This document shows positions 1-8,900 of a stretch of 41,909 bases of DNA, in pieces. Each line of letters begins with the position of its first letter. The stretch's first letter is position 1. Both the position numbers and the translations under genes were made by a program. The notes under the pieces were generated by a model that was not told the DNA's origin, ran no database searches, and was given only the letters and a program-made list of their open reading frames with translations. Origin of the DNA: an uncultured bacterium (GTDB lineage Bacteria > Verrucomicrobiota > Kiritimatiellia > RFP12 > UBA1067); assembly GCA_902802945.1 (NCBI GenBank), contig CADCOC010000014.1:1-41909 (forward strand), read 5' to 3'.

Positions 1-544
1 CCGGGCCATTGATATACCACTCCGCGCCGTACTTCTGCAGCTCGGGGAAACCGGGGATTTCCAGCGACCAGAGCTGGTCATCGGTGAGATGCCAGTGGAG
101 CACGTTGAACTTGAACCACGACATCTGCTTCAGGAGCTGCAGGACCGCCTCCTTCCCAAAGAAGCGCCGCGAATCGTCCAGATGCACACCGCGCCACCTG
201 AACTGGGGCCAGTCCCTGATTTCAAGGCACGGATAGACCTTGCACTTCGCCTTCGAGTCCCAACGCCCCGAATGGAAGAGCGTAATCCTCGCATAGAACG
301 CGCCCGCGTCGTCGGAATGGCGGATCGTGATGCCGTTCGTCGTGATCGACAGCTCGTACCCCTCCGGCGGAAGCCCCGCCACCTTCTCCAGCTTCGGCGG
401 TTTCTTATCCAAATATTCACCGCCCGTCGCACGAATCTCGCGCGGCGCGGGAATGAGCGTTGCGTTTTTGGGCATGGCGCCAGCGAAGGCGCCCACGGAC
501 AAGACCATGGCAACCGCCGCGCATTTGATTGTTTTCGTTTTCAT
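1..544 (-). CDS. GH20 beta-N-acetylhexosaminidase, 5' part (runs off window)
   Basis: This is the N-terminal 181 residues of a secreted glycoside hydrolase family 20 enzyme, which would release terminal GlcNAc/GalNAc from glycans. The start ATG at 544 follows an AGGAG about 11 nt upstream and opens a signal peptide (MKTKTIKCAAVAMVLSVGAF, cleavage near AGA). A GH20 N-terminal domain follows (PRE-I, YELSITTNGITI, AFYARITL). The catalytic barrel then begins with WRGVHLDDSRRFFG and the signature NVLHWHLTDDQLW at about residues 148-160. The catalytic Asp-Glu pair would lie beyond the window. The family call rests on the HWHLTDDQ block, which is very characteristic. The 166 nt between this gene and 711 hold no recognisable gene, only a short decayed reading frame. 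Confidence 0.88.
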   Translation of the reverse strand, partial: MKTKTIKCAAVAMVLSVGAFAGAMPKNATLIPAPREIRATGGEYLDKKPPKLEKVAGLPPEGYELSITTNGITIRHSDDAGAFYARITLFHSGRWDSKAKCKVYPCLEIRDWPQFRWRGVHLDDSRRFFGKEAVLQLLKQMSWFKFNVLHWHLTDDQLWSLEIPGFPELQKYGAEWYINGP

Positions 545-710
545 GTTTTCAGTGCTCCTGACTATCATTTCTGCTTAAATGGATTGACTGCCACTACGTT
601 ACCGTACTTCTGCCCATCGTTCAAGTCTTCGGTATACATTGCGGAACATCCGTTGGCGACTTCACGATCGAACTGAAGAATGTTAGTCTAACACATACGT
701 GCGGACGCCG

Positions 711-1109
711 TCAATGCTCGCACCGCGTCAGGCCGTAGAACGGCTCGCCGAGCGGATCCTTGCGTCCGTCCTTCCACACCTTGCGGATGCGGTACTCGTG
801 GCGCGAGTGGGTCGGAAGGCCCAAGTCCTCGTAGCGGGCGACGCGATAGGGAAGTCCGTTATGGACCTCGTTCGTGACGTTCGCGAGGAACTTGCCGTCG
901 CGCCAGAGTTCGTAGTGGTCGAAGGCGGGCGACATCTCCGCGCCCCAGAGGATGTACATCTGCCCGTCCTTCTCGCCGTGTCCGGCGCGGGGCTTTTCGA
1001 TGAGCCCCGTCCAGCCGGGCGGCGGTTCCTCGACCGATTCGCGCGAGAAGCGCGGGATGTTTTGTTCGCGCATCCATTTCGCATACGGATCAAGCCAGTC
1101 CTCGCACAT
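711..1109 (-). pseudogene. C-terminal remnant of an unrecognised protein
   Basis: This is an open frame of 132 residues starting MCEDWLDPYAKWMREQ. Its second half (FDHYELWRDGKFLANV ... HEYRIRKVWKDG) reads like a fibronectin type III-style beta-sandwich of the kind found at the end of secreted glycan-active enzymes. There is no ribosome binding site at 1109. The frame stays open for a few codons upstream (RWTEIAR) and then runs into a palindromic repeat at 1136-1161. I read it as the 3' end of a larger gene whose 5' part has been lost. The parent family is not recognised, and a short stand-alone gene cannot be excluded. Confidence 0.4.
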
Positions 1110-1135
1110 GCGTGCAATTTCCGTCCAACGATTTC

Positions 1136-1161
1136 GGCGCGCTCGTCGAGCGCGCCCTACC
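1136..1161 (-). repeat. 26-nt dispersed palindrome, GGTAGGGCGCG family
   Basis: Read on the minus strand this is GGTAGGGCGCGCTCGA followed by CGAGCGCGCC. The arms GGCGCGCTCG/CGAGCGCGCC form a strong stem. Nearly identical copies lie at 16653-16678 and 16689-16714, and related shorter elements occur at 23931-23959 and 38113. Confidence 0.8.
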
Positions 1162-1280
1162 GTTGCGCCCAGCGCGGCCCCTCCCGTTGCGTGCGACCGT
1201 GGCAGATTCCCGCATACGACCGTTTAACTGTTTTGCCGTTGGATCCTTTCTCGTTTCAGTTATGCGGTTGGTAATTTTTG

Positions 1281-1514
1281 TCAGGCCATTGCGGGTTTCT
1301 GAGCCGACACGGATTGCGTTTTCTGAAACTGCTCGATCTGGTCACACAGGGAATCAACTGTCTCTCCTTGGAAAAGGTTGGCCTTCCGCCATTCCGTGTA
1401 GTCGAAGGTGTCGCGGTTCAATAACATGATGAACCGCTCCATTTCAACATTCCCGACCTGCTCGGACAGGATTGTGAAGCATTTGCTTTTGAGTTCGCTG
1501 TCTGTCATCGCCAT
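1281..1514 (-). CDS. Small partner protein of PIN toxin (putative antitoxin)
   Basis: This 77-residue protein starts MAMTDSELKSKCFTILSEQV at 1514, with GGAGGAG 7-13 nt upstream and only 1 nt after the PIN gene's stop. It contains the block ERFIMLLNRDTFDYTEWRK, a pattern I associate with small conserved proteins encoded beside PIN-domain genes. No ribbon-helix-helix or other DNA-binding fold is obvious. The tight coupling with the PIN gene suggests it is the antitoxin or an accessory protein. Its location 3' of the toxin is the reverse of the common vapBC order, so the antitoxin role is inference. Confidence 0.6.
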   Translation of the reverse strand: MAMTDSELKSKCFTILSEQVGNVEMERFIMLLNRDTFDYTEWRKANLFQGETVDSLCDQIEQFQKTQSVSAQKPAMA

Positions 1515-1515
1515 G

Positions 1516-1944
1516 TCAGTCTCCTCCAAAGAATTCCACAGGATTCGCAACACGCACGGGCGTATGCGCCTTGGCCTTTTTGACCAGTCCGTTGTCCGTC
1601 GTGAAAAACCAATCACATCCCGCCGATTCAGCACATGCGACATGGAGTGCATCAACTGGCTTTACACCGACACTTTCAAAATACTTTGCCCTCTGCCGAA
1701 TGGCATCGTCAACAAATACCCGCGTCACCGCACCATTTGCCCACGGAAGTATCTGCATCGCCCGGTCAATGAACCGACTCTTCCCGATTTCAAAATCCAG
1801 AACCGATGACCAGACATATTCCAATTCGCCATCCCGCATCTTCTGCTGAATATCCAACTTGGCGATGGTTTCAAGCAAAACCTTCACCTGGGACTGATCG
1901 TCGAACGGACGATTGTAGCAGCAGTTGTCAAGATAAACCCTCAT
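1516..1944 (-). CDS. PIN-domain ribonuclease toxin (VapC-like)
   Basis: This is a 142-residue PIN-domain protein, probably an Mg-dependent endoribonuclease toxin. It begins MRVYLDNCCYNRPFDDQSQ, where D6 is the first acidic residue of the PIN site. E52 within SSVLDFEIGKS, the block VKPVDALHVACAESAG (Asp of PxDALH) and CDWFFTTDNGL (Asp of TTD) supply the remaining acidic residues, so the active site looks intact. Its ATG overlaps the stop of a short upstream frame (ATGA at 1941-1944). Its Shine-Dalgarno sequence AAGGAGGTG lies inside that frame. A 77-residue partner gene follows at 1 nt distance. Length and residues fit the family well. Confidence 0.85.
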   Translation of the reverse strand: MRVYLDNCCYNRPFDDQSQVKVLLETIAKLDIQQKMRDGELEYVWSSVLDFEIGKSRFIDRAMQILPWANGAVTRVFVDDAIRQRAKYFESVGVKPVDALHVACAESAGCDWFFTTDNGLVKKAKAHTPVRVANPVEFFGGD

Positions 1945-2054
1945 GCAGCCACCTCCTTACAGCCGCAAGAACCGAAACCCCAAAGCCTTTCGGCCTTGTG
2001 CTTCCTTACGATAGCGTAGATTTCATCCCGCTTCGTCATTATCTCGTCTAACAT
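1941..2054 (-). pseudogene. Truncated MNT-type nucleotidyltransferase N-terminus, coupled to PIN gene
   Basis: A 37-codon frame from ATG 2054 reads MLDEIMTKRDEIYAIVRKHK and continues RLWGFGSCGCKEVAA. This is the N-terminal helix and G-S motif of a minimal nucleotidyltransferase (MNT) domain. The frame then stops, before the catalytic DxD that should follow about ten residues later. The stop overlaps the PIN gene's ATG. It may be a decayed MNT gene, or a retained leader frame that now carries the PIN gene's ribosome binding site. It is preceded by a good -10 at 2076-2081. Confidence 0.55.
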
Positions 2055-2075
2055 GCACATGTGAAAACTGTTAAC

Positions 2076-2081
2076 ATTATA
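2076..2081 (-). promoter_or_regulatory. Extended -10 promoter for the PIN locus
   Basis: The minus strand reads TGTGATATAAT, an extended -10 hexamer 22 nt before the ATG at 2054. No convincing -35 is seen at 16-18 nt. Confidence 0.5.
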
Positions 2082-2134
2082 TCACATTTCCGTGGCGACC
2101 GCTTTGCAACATTGCTTTTAATCATCTTGTCTGA

Positions 2135-2479
2135 TCAACGTTTACAACGAATCAACGGCTGAGGACCGGCGTTTGGACCGAACACCTTGAGGGCGACCTT
2201 CGGACGATCGCTCGTGCTCGGCATGGAACGCTTCGGCTGGCGGATGTCGTCGTCACCGTGCCATCCGTAGAGCGGACGCATGAACTCGGACGCGCCGTTA
2301 CGGATCTCGAATCCGCCCGGCACGGGCGTATAGCGCTGCTGCAACGCAGGCACCGCCGCGATCTTGCGGACGGACTCCGCCATTCTCCGCTGCGCGTCAT
2401 TGCGTCCGGCTTGCGCGTTGACGCGCGTCTTGCCGGAAATCCCGACGTTGAAAAAGCACACATTGCCTTTTGGAAGCAT
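2135..2479 (-). pseudogene. DUF4450-family protein fragment
   Basis: About 114 residues from MLPKGNVCFFNVG contain AESVRKIAAVPALQQRYTPV, PGGFEIRNGASEFMRPLYGW and TSDRPKVAL. The pattern 'NG...FMRPLYG...SDRP' is the N-terminal signature I associate with DUF4450 proteins (large putative glycoside hydrolases). The frame ends after about 30 more residues at KVFGPNAGPQPLIRCKR, where about 1000 residues are expected, and no signal peptide is in frame at the 5' side. I read it as a 5' gene fragment. The family call is from memory of this motif. Confidence 0.45.
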
Positions 2480-2565
2480 CTCAACGGACACGACATCCAC
2501 ACCACCCGAAACGGCCCAACCACGAATCAGACAAATAAAAATGGCGAAATGGGACAGCCCGGACC

Positions 2566-2596
2566 GTGATATTACGGCGCGGGCTGTGATATTACG
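2566..2596. repeat. Direct repeat GTGATATTACG x2
   Basis: GTGATATTACG occurs at 2566-2576 and again at 2586-2596, separated by GCGCGGGCT. It lies between the DUF4450 fragment and the adjacent palindrome. No function is evident. Confidence 0.5.
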
Positions 2597-2629
2597 CTGC
2601 GGAACGGGTGGGTGTGGGGCGGCGGAATG

Positions 2630-2666
2630 GTGGGGCGAGCCGTCCTCGGCAAACCGCCCGCCCCAC
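2630..2666. repeat. Palindromic element GTGGGGCG...CGCCCCAC
   Basis: Perfect 8-nt arms at 2630-2637 and 2659-2666 enclose 21 nt that include GAGCCGTCCTCGGC. In composition and position just 3' of a gene (the SGNH hydrolase ends at 2717) it resembles the GGTAGGGCG-type elements elsewhere in the window. It may double as a weak transcription stop. Confidence 0.5.
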
Positions 2667-2716
2667 TGGTACAACGCGCCGCCCGCGCTGTACGCGGGAA
2701 TGCGCGCTGCCGTTGG

Positions 2717-3898
2717 CTACTTGGCACTGGTCGTAGTGATGTTCAGCGCCTGTTTCACGGCTTTGCCGTATGCCTTGGCAAGCGACCTCATACCCAGGTT
2801 GTTCGCATGGGTACCATCCACAGTCCCCTCGAAGTCGCCCGAGTACATCCCGTCCTTCGGGAGATGGATAAGTTTCGTCCACCCTTCGACGACAAGCCTT
2901 TCATAAAGCGCCCTCACGCAATCGTCCTTGTCGTTCGGGCCGCCGCAGTAGACATCGGACATCCCAGCCATCACGATCGGTACATTCGGCCTCCTCGCGC
3001 GGAGGTTGCGGATGAACGTCTCGTAACGGTCCCGGAACGCATCGGTCGTCATGCTGCGCATGTTCCAGACGCAGTCCAGCACATAGCAACTCGCGTCGAT
3101 GGCGGCGAGGTGTTCGCTCATCTCCAGCTCCATGAGGCCCGATCCCGAAAAACCGAGGTTCACGACCGGCACGTCGAGGTCGCGCCCCACGATGTTCACG
3201 AACGACATGCCGGGACGCGATGCGCATCCGCCCTGCGTGATCGACGTACCGTAGAACACAACGGGCTTGTCGATGCCGCTCGCGCGCGGCGGAAGCGACG
3301 AGACGGACGCCTCCGGATCGATGCCAAGCGTGAACGTCTTGATGCCATTGTAGAGCGGAAGGTTCACGAGGCACGGCGTCCCCGGCGTCCAGTCAAGCGA
3401 AAGGGCCGCACCCGCAGAGCTCGTGATGCGGCCCGCCTTGACGTAGCGCCAGCGCCCCTTCGCTGCATCGAACCGGTAGACGTCGATGCCGCTTACGCCC
3501 ATGGCGGGCATGTGGTCCATCGAAAGGCTCGATTTGTACGGCGTCCACTTGAGCACAAGCCTCGTGGAATCGGTGGAGAACCTGAACAGCATCCCCGACG
3601 TGTTGTGCTTCCCAGACCGAACCCCGCTGTTGACGCTCGTCGTCACATTTGAGGGCAGACGGTCGTAGTAAAGCTCCGTGTTGTCGAACGCCCGACCCTC
3701 GAGGGGCAGTTCGCGTCCGTCATACCACTTCATGCCATCGCTGATGGTCGCACCCTCCGCCACAACCGTAAAGGTCAACAGCAGGGCGTAGAGCAGTGCC
3801 GATTTTGTCCATGTAGAACATGTAAAACATTTAGAAATTCTACATGTTTCTACACGTTCTACACGGCTAAAAAATCTCGAAATTAGGATACACGCCAT
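2717..3898 (-). CDS. Secreted SGNH hydrolase with N-terminal GxDLY-type domain (active-site residues intact)
   Basis: This 393-residue esterase-like protein probably deacylates plant polysaccharides. An N-terminal beta-sandwich (about residues 50-200: MKWYDGRELPLEGRAF, YYDRLPSNV, FSTDSTRLVLKW) precedes an SGNH domain. The nucleophile block is FYGTSITQGGCASRPG with Ser in GTS. Block II is NLGFSGSG, and the catalytic Asp-His are in DGTHANNLGM near the C-terminus. The ATG at 3898 follows GGAGGGGAGGT closely and lies 2 nt after the stop of the upstream paralogue, so the pair is an operon. The N-terminus is unusual: a TGTAGAAC-type repeat (3811-3864) is translated as residues 12-29, ahead of the hydrophobic signal segment ALLYALLLTFTVV. 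A later start that avoids the repeat has no ribosome binding site. GDSL family members commonly have one of these two domains joined as here. Confidence 0.8.
   Translation of the reverse strand: MACILISRFFSRVERVETCRISKCFTCSTWTKSALLYALLLTFTVVAEGATISDGMKWYDGRELPLEGRAFDNTELYYDRLPSNVTTSVNSGVRSGKHNTSGMLFRFSTDSTRLVLKWTPYKSSLSMDHMPAMGVSGIDVYRFDAAKGRWRYVKAGRITSSAGAALSLDWTPGTPCLVNLPLYNGIKTFTLGIDPEASVSSLPPRASGIDKPVVFYGTSITQGGCASRPGMSFVNIVGRDLDVPVVNLGFSGSGLMELEMSEHLAAIDASCYVLDCVWNMRSMTTDAFRDRYETFIRNLRARRPNVPIVMAGMSDVYCGGPNDKDDCVRALYERLVVEGWTKLIHLPKDGMYSGDFEGTVDGTHANNLGMRSLAKAYGKAVKQALNITTTSAK
3811..3864. repeat. TGTAGAAC-type short tandem repeat inside a CDS 5' end
   Basis: The block contains ATGTAGAACATG, TGTAAAAC, a centre TTAGAAATTCTA and then ACATGTTTCTACACGTTCTA. 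It is therefore both a degenerate 9-11-nt tandem repeat and an inverted repeat. The same motif recurs at 9253-9279 and 25383-25394. Here it falls within the coding frame of the SGNH hydrolase. Confidence 0.65.
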
Positions 3899-3900
3899 AA

Positions 3901-5892
3901 CTACCTCCCCTCCTCGATCTTCGCCTTGAACAAAGTCGGCGGGTTATCTCCACCGCGAGGGATTTCCGCCGTCGCCGTGTCACCGTTCGAAAAGTCATCA
4001 TTCGGGATCGTCACGGAAACCGACGTGGCGGACGCGAACGCCTCGACCGTCGCCGCGCCGTAGAACTTCAGGACGCCGTTCGTCTTCTGCGCAATCTTGC
4101 CGGTTCTCTCAAGCGTAACGCCGATCGTCACCTTGTCTGACGCGACGTCGATGCTGGTGATCCTGAAGGTGTAGGATGTCTCGCCCGTGACGTCCAGGTT
4201 GAGAAGATATGCCTTGTTGAAATCATCCGCCGAAAGGGCAGACACCGCATTGCTGACGACCGTCTTGCCCCCGGCGCAGCTGTTGAGCCATGCCGCCTTC
4301 GCCGCGTCGAGGATGACGGAGGCATTGTCTTTCAACAGCACTTCGTCGTCCGCCGCAAATCCCTCGAAGACCACGTATTCGCCCACAATGGAAGTTAGGA
4401 AACCACTGCCGCTGAACAGAACCTCGGAAACGGCGGAGCCTGTCGCCGCCAGCTGAAAGGATTCTTGAACAGGATTTTCCCTTGCCCTCAATCTTGTAAA
4501 TCCTGTTAATCCTGTCTTCACCTCAACCCCATACGTTCCCTTCTTGTAGTCGAACGTGAAGCGGAATGTGTACTCGACGCCGATCTGAGGCGTCACGCCC
4601 TCGGCGGCAACGTCAATCCACCTTCCCATCGTCCACGCCTGGAAGCATCCGTTCGTGCCGATCCAGACAGCGCCTTGCGTTCCCGGCTTGGGCTCCTCAG
4701 CTTCTCCAGGAATGGTATCGAACGTCGCCGTCACCTCCAGCGTGACGGGTGTGCCGCCGGAGGGGACATTCGGCGTGAATGCCCGCTCACCGTACAAGTC
4801 GGCCTTTCGCGTCACGGCGTCGTAGGCGATGCCGGGCGCCCACGTTCCGGTGAGGGATGCCGTATCGGCCGACTCATCCACCCAGGTGAGGTCGGGCCAC
4901 AGCGTCCTCTTGAGCGTCCGGCAATACGCTTCCGCGAGCGCCGTCATGCCATAGTCATCGGCATAGTCGCCGTCTATGGCTCCGTCGTCGTCGTCCGCGA
5001 TCGTTTCGGCCATGACGATTGGCACGTCCGGCCTCCTCTCGCGGAGGTTGCGGACGAACGCCTCGCGGTCCGCCGTCGCGTCCATGCCGCGGACGCCATC
5101 TAGCACGTAGCAGCTCGCGTCGATGGCGGCGAGGTGTTCGCTCATCTCCAGCTCCATGAGACACCCTCCGGAGAAGCCGAGGTTCACAACCGGCACGTCG
5201 AGCATCCGCCCGACGATGTTCACGAACGAGAGGCCTGGACGCGACGCGCCAAGCCCCTGGGTGACGGCCGAGCCGTAGAAGACGACTGGCTTGACGCTGC
5301 CTCCGCGATGCGGGGGCAACCTGTAGATGGACGCTTCCGTGTCGATGCCGAGCGAGAACTCCCGGATGCCGTTGAAGAGAGGAAGGTTCACGAGACACGG
5401 CGTCCCCGGCGTCCAGTCAAGCGAAAGGCTCGCGCCGCTGGCGCTCGAGATGCGTCCCGTTTTCACATAGCGCCAGCAGCCGCTTGCCGCGTCGAACCGA
5501 TAGACATCGATGCCGCTCGCGCCCGTCGCCGCCATGTTGTCCGCCGAAAGACCCGTGTTGTACGGTGTCCACTTGAACACAAGACTCGTGGAATCGGTGG
5601 AGAACCTGAACTGCATCCCTGCCGTGTGGTGCTTCGCCGTCCTGACCGCGCCGTTGACGCCCGTCGTCACGTTCGTGGGCAGACGGTCGTAGTACTGCTC
5701 CGTGCCGTCGAACGCCCGGCCCTCGATGGGCAGATACCGTCCGTCGATCCACTTAACGCCGTCAGAGATGACGACATCGGGAATTACCATGTCCGGGTCG
5801 AACGCCCCGGCGTCGCCCCGCGCCGGCAAACATGCCGCACACGCCGCAGCCGCCACACACGCGGCAAACATTCTTGAGACGGATCTTCGCAT
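3901..5892 (-). CDS. SGNH-like paralogue lacking catalytic Ser and His, with C-terminal sandwich domains
   Basis: This 663-residue secreted protein has a signal peptide (MRRSVSRMFAACVAAAACAA) at ATG 5892. Residues 30-370 are a clear paralogue of the next gene downstream. The nucleophile block reads FYGSAVTQGLGASRPG, so the Ser of GTS is Ala. The Asp-His block reads DGDYADDYGM, so His is Tyr. About 35 residues between blocks III and V are also deleted. Residues 380-663 add a LamG/concanavalin-like sandwich (QGAVWIGTNGCFQAW, EYTFRFTFDYKKGTYGVEV) and a final beta domain. I infer a pseudoenzyme that binds but does not hydrolyse. A 47-nt stretch near 5113-5160 is identical to 3090-3137 in the paralogue, so the duplication is recent or maintained by conversion. 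A dispersed repeat is translated at about residues 459-478. Confidence 0.8.
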   Translation of the reverse strand: MRRSVSRMFAACVAAAACAACLPARGDAGAFDPDMVIPDVVISDGVKWIDGRYLPIEGRAFDGTEQYYDRLPTNVTTGVNGAVRTAKHHTAGMQFRFSTDSTSLVFKWTPYNTGLSADNMAATGASGIDVYRFDAASGCWRYVKTGRISSASGASLSLDWTPGTPCLVNLPLFNGIREFSLGIDTEASIYRLPPHRGGSVKPVVFYGSAVTQGLGASRPGLSFVNIVGRMLDVPVVNLGFSGGCLMELEMSEHLAAIDASCYVLDGVRGMDATADREAFVRNLRERRPDVPIVMAETIADDDDGAIDGDYADDYGMTALAEAYCRTLKRTLWPDLTWVDESADTASLTGTWAPGIAYDAVTRKADLYGERAFTPNVPSGGTPVTLEVTATFDTIPGEAEEPKPGTQGAVWIGTNGCFQAWTMGRWIDVAAEGVTPQIGVEYTFRFTFDYKKGTYGVEVKTGLTGFTRLRARENPVQESFQLAATGSAVSEVLFSGSGFLTSIVGEYVVFEGFAADDEVLLKDNASVILDAAKAAWLNSCAGGKTVVSNAVSALSADDFNKAYLLNLDVTGETSYTFRITSIDVASDKVTIGVTLERTGKIAQKTNGVLKFYGAATVEAFASATSVSVTIPNDDFSNGDTATAEIPRGGDNPPTLFKAKIEEGR
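4459..4517. repeat. ATCCTGTTA-type short tandem repeat inside a CDS
   Basis: The block includes AATCCTGTTAATCCTGTC at 4499-4516 and diverged copies (GGATTCTTGAACAGGATTTT) at 4459-4478. It is translated in frame as GLTGFTRLRARENPVQESF within the sandwich domain of the SGNH-like pseudoenzyme. A similar ATCCTGACAATCCTG lies at 40421-40435. Confidence 0.6.
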
Positions 5893-5930
5893 CTAACGAC
5901 ACTCCTAACGCACAACCATGGCAAACGACT

Positions 5931-8900
5931 TTAACGTATGACGATCATCAGGCCGCGCTTCCTGTAGATGCCATCATCACGGACTTCAAACTTGAAGTCA
6001 GAACGGTCGCACAGGACCTTGAGCGTGTCTGCGCCTGCCGGCGGCGTCGTCCACGACACGACCCTGTTGGGTACCGTCGCCCGGTCTCCCACTGCAACCG
6101 TCACCGTCGCATTCGCCGCAAAGGACAGCGAACTTCCGGACGTCAGGCTCTCCACGGGCCACGTCCCTTCGCGGCCCGAAAGGTCGAGTGTCGCGCCGTC
6201 CTGCAACTGAACCCTTGGGAAGTACTGCGTCACGGGCGTGAAGCGACCGTTCACCATGACCACATGGTTGCCGCTGTAGGTGACATTCGAAGTGCGCACA
6301 ATCAAGTCCCCCATGACGACGCTTGGACATTTGACATGGAACCGAACCCCTTCTCCGATGTCGAACGCGACCGTTGGACAAGTAATCTCGCCGTTCTTGT
6401 CGAAGTTCATCACGCCGTTGCCCGTCGCGACGATGTTTCCGTTCGTCGTCAAGGATGTGAAGATATGCCAGGCATTGTTGTGGAAGTTGATGTTCAGCGT
6501 GTGGCCGCCGAGATCCAGTAGCGGACTCTTGCTGTCGCTGCCGCCGGTCACTTCAAGCGTAGAATTCGCCGTGAGGTAGATCTTCGGATTGAAGCCGTAA
6601 GTCGTTGGCTGCACGGAAGTCGTCAGCGTACCACCATGCAGATTGATGGTGTGATACCCCCAATAGTAGGTACCTCCCGAATCGAGCGTTCCGTCAGGCC
6701 GCACGTCGAGCGTCTTCAACGATCCGAAAAACGACCCCTGCGCCACCTTGTTGATGTCGCCGGGGACGCCGGCCTTGAGCGTGCCCGCCACGATGTCGGT
6801 CCCGCCGGAGTACGTCTGCGGATACTTTGTCGCGACAAGCATTCCCGCGCCCTCCTTGAAGAGCCGGATGTTGCCCGTGATCGCGCAATCTACGTTCTCG
6901 TTTGTGACGCCCGCAGGAATGACGAAGTGCAGCGGGACGGGATCGCCGGACGCGGAGGAGGTGATCGTCCCGCCGGCGGGAGCTCCCGCGAGCGTCAGGG
7001 CGTTCCCGGCAAGGTCGATCGTCCCGTCGAGGACGAACCCGCCGCCGAAGCCGCTCCAGTCGCAGGCGTCCGCAAGCGTGCAGTCGAGGAACGTCGCGTT
7101 GCGCCAGCGCCTGTCCGCCGCCGTGGTGTAGTTGAACGACACGGTGCCGCCGATGGTGACGTCCGTCACGTCCGCGACGGGAAGTGTCGTATTGGGAAGC
7201 GCCGCGCCGAGGAAGTTCGTGCAGGCCCAGTTCGCGGGATTGTCGAGCGCGCCGCTCGTGCCGCCAATCCATCCCGCCGTCACGGGCATGTCGGCGTCGC
7301 ACGTCATGGTCTCCGAGAGCGACACACCCTCCCACGTCTCTTCGCCCGCCGCGTCGCCTGCCACAAGCGAACCGCCGCTGGTGGGCGTGACAAAACTCGC
7401 GCTCACACGGTCGAGGAAGCCCGCCGTGCCGTTTGAATTCATGACAGGCACGTAGTCAAGCAGCAGATTTCCATCGATTCCCTTCAACTTCAGGTAATAC
7501 CACCAGCCGTAACAGCAAGTTCCCGTCGCGTTATCAGTGGGCAACCGTCCCATATACGCATTCAAACGGCTCAAGCCGAGCGGGGTCGTACGCCACGAGG
7601 CCGTGTTTCCGGACTCCGGCTTGACGGCAGAACCGCCATTCAGCGTGACCGTATTGTTCTCCACCTTCAGCACATTACGCGTGTTCGCCGTGAAAGTGAC
7701 AAACTTGTACGTGTAGCGGCTGTTGACATATTGTCCGAACATGACCTTCGTCGCACTGCCACCAAGGCAAACGCGATAACCGCAGTTCGCGGCGCCATTG
7801 CCGGTTCCTGTACCGATAAAGGAACTATATTTGTTTGAATACCCCGTACAGTAACAGCCGAGCTCCATTCCATTGCAGAGCGTATCGGCGATGCCGGTGT
7901 CGATCACGTCGTCGTCCGAGTTCTGCTGCACACGCTCGAGGAGCGTGTAGCGGTTGGCGATGAACGCTCGGAACACACGTCCGCTGTAAAGTCCCTGCGC
8001 GGCGAGATCGACGGTGTATGTGCCGCCAGCAGTGGGGATGGAGGAGCAGACTTCGAGTTTCCCCGTCCAGTCGGCAATGTCACCGCCCTTGTCTGTTGTA
8101 TCATGCGCGAGGTAGAGCTTGGAGCCGACACCGTATCCGGGGCGCACTTCGATCGTGAGCGTCGCGCCGTCCGACGTATCGAGCGTCGTCACCGCCGGAA
8201 CACGCGCGAGGCGCGGGAACGAGCAGATGCCGCCGACTGCAGTCGCCGCGACTACAAATGCGTCGTTCGTCACCGTGCCGCCCGTGAACGCGCCGCCGTC
8301 ACTCGGCGTCACGAACTTCACCGCAGCCCTGTCGTAGAACCCGGCCACGCCGTCCGACATCCTCTTCGCCGGCACGTAATCGAGGAGCGCGGCGTTGTCG
8401 CTGCCGTAGAGCTTGAGGTAGTACCATCTTGACTGAATCTTCAACCCGGTTTCGTTCACGAAACGCCCTAGAAAGAGATTTGTCGTGGATGTGCCGAGCG
8501 GAGTCGTCCAGGCTGAAGCACCAGCTCCTGGGGCAAGTTGCGTACCATTGAACGTAAGGACCTTGTTTGTCGTGAACGTACAGACGTTCATCTCACTTGT
8601 CTTGAACGTGAGGGCTCTATACGTGTATTTGCCGCCGGACCATTGCTCGAAATAGCCCGCCGTCGCACGTTGGTTGTGCTGTATGGCGAAGCCGTACTTG
8701 CCATTTGGAAGTATGGATCCGATTACGGTCGGATATTGAACGTTAAGAGTCTTTGGAATCTGTCCATACTCGAGCGCATAACAGATGTTGTCGGGGATTC
8801 CCGTATCGTGGCCGGAATCGGTACCGTTCTGCTCCACGTAGTCGAGAAGCGCGATGTCGGTGGAGCTTGCGAACAGGCGGAAGCTTGCGTCTGCGGAGAC

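Noticed and set aside
545..710. A short minus-strand frame (about 28 codons, MYTEDLNDGQKYGNVVAVNP) as a gene
   Set aside because: It is short, has no ribosome binding site and no family that I can support. It may be debris of a longer gene.
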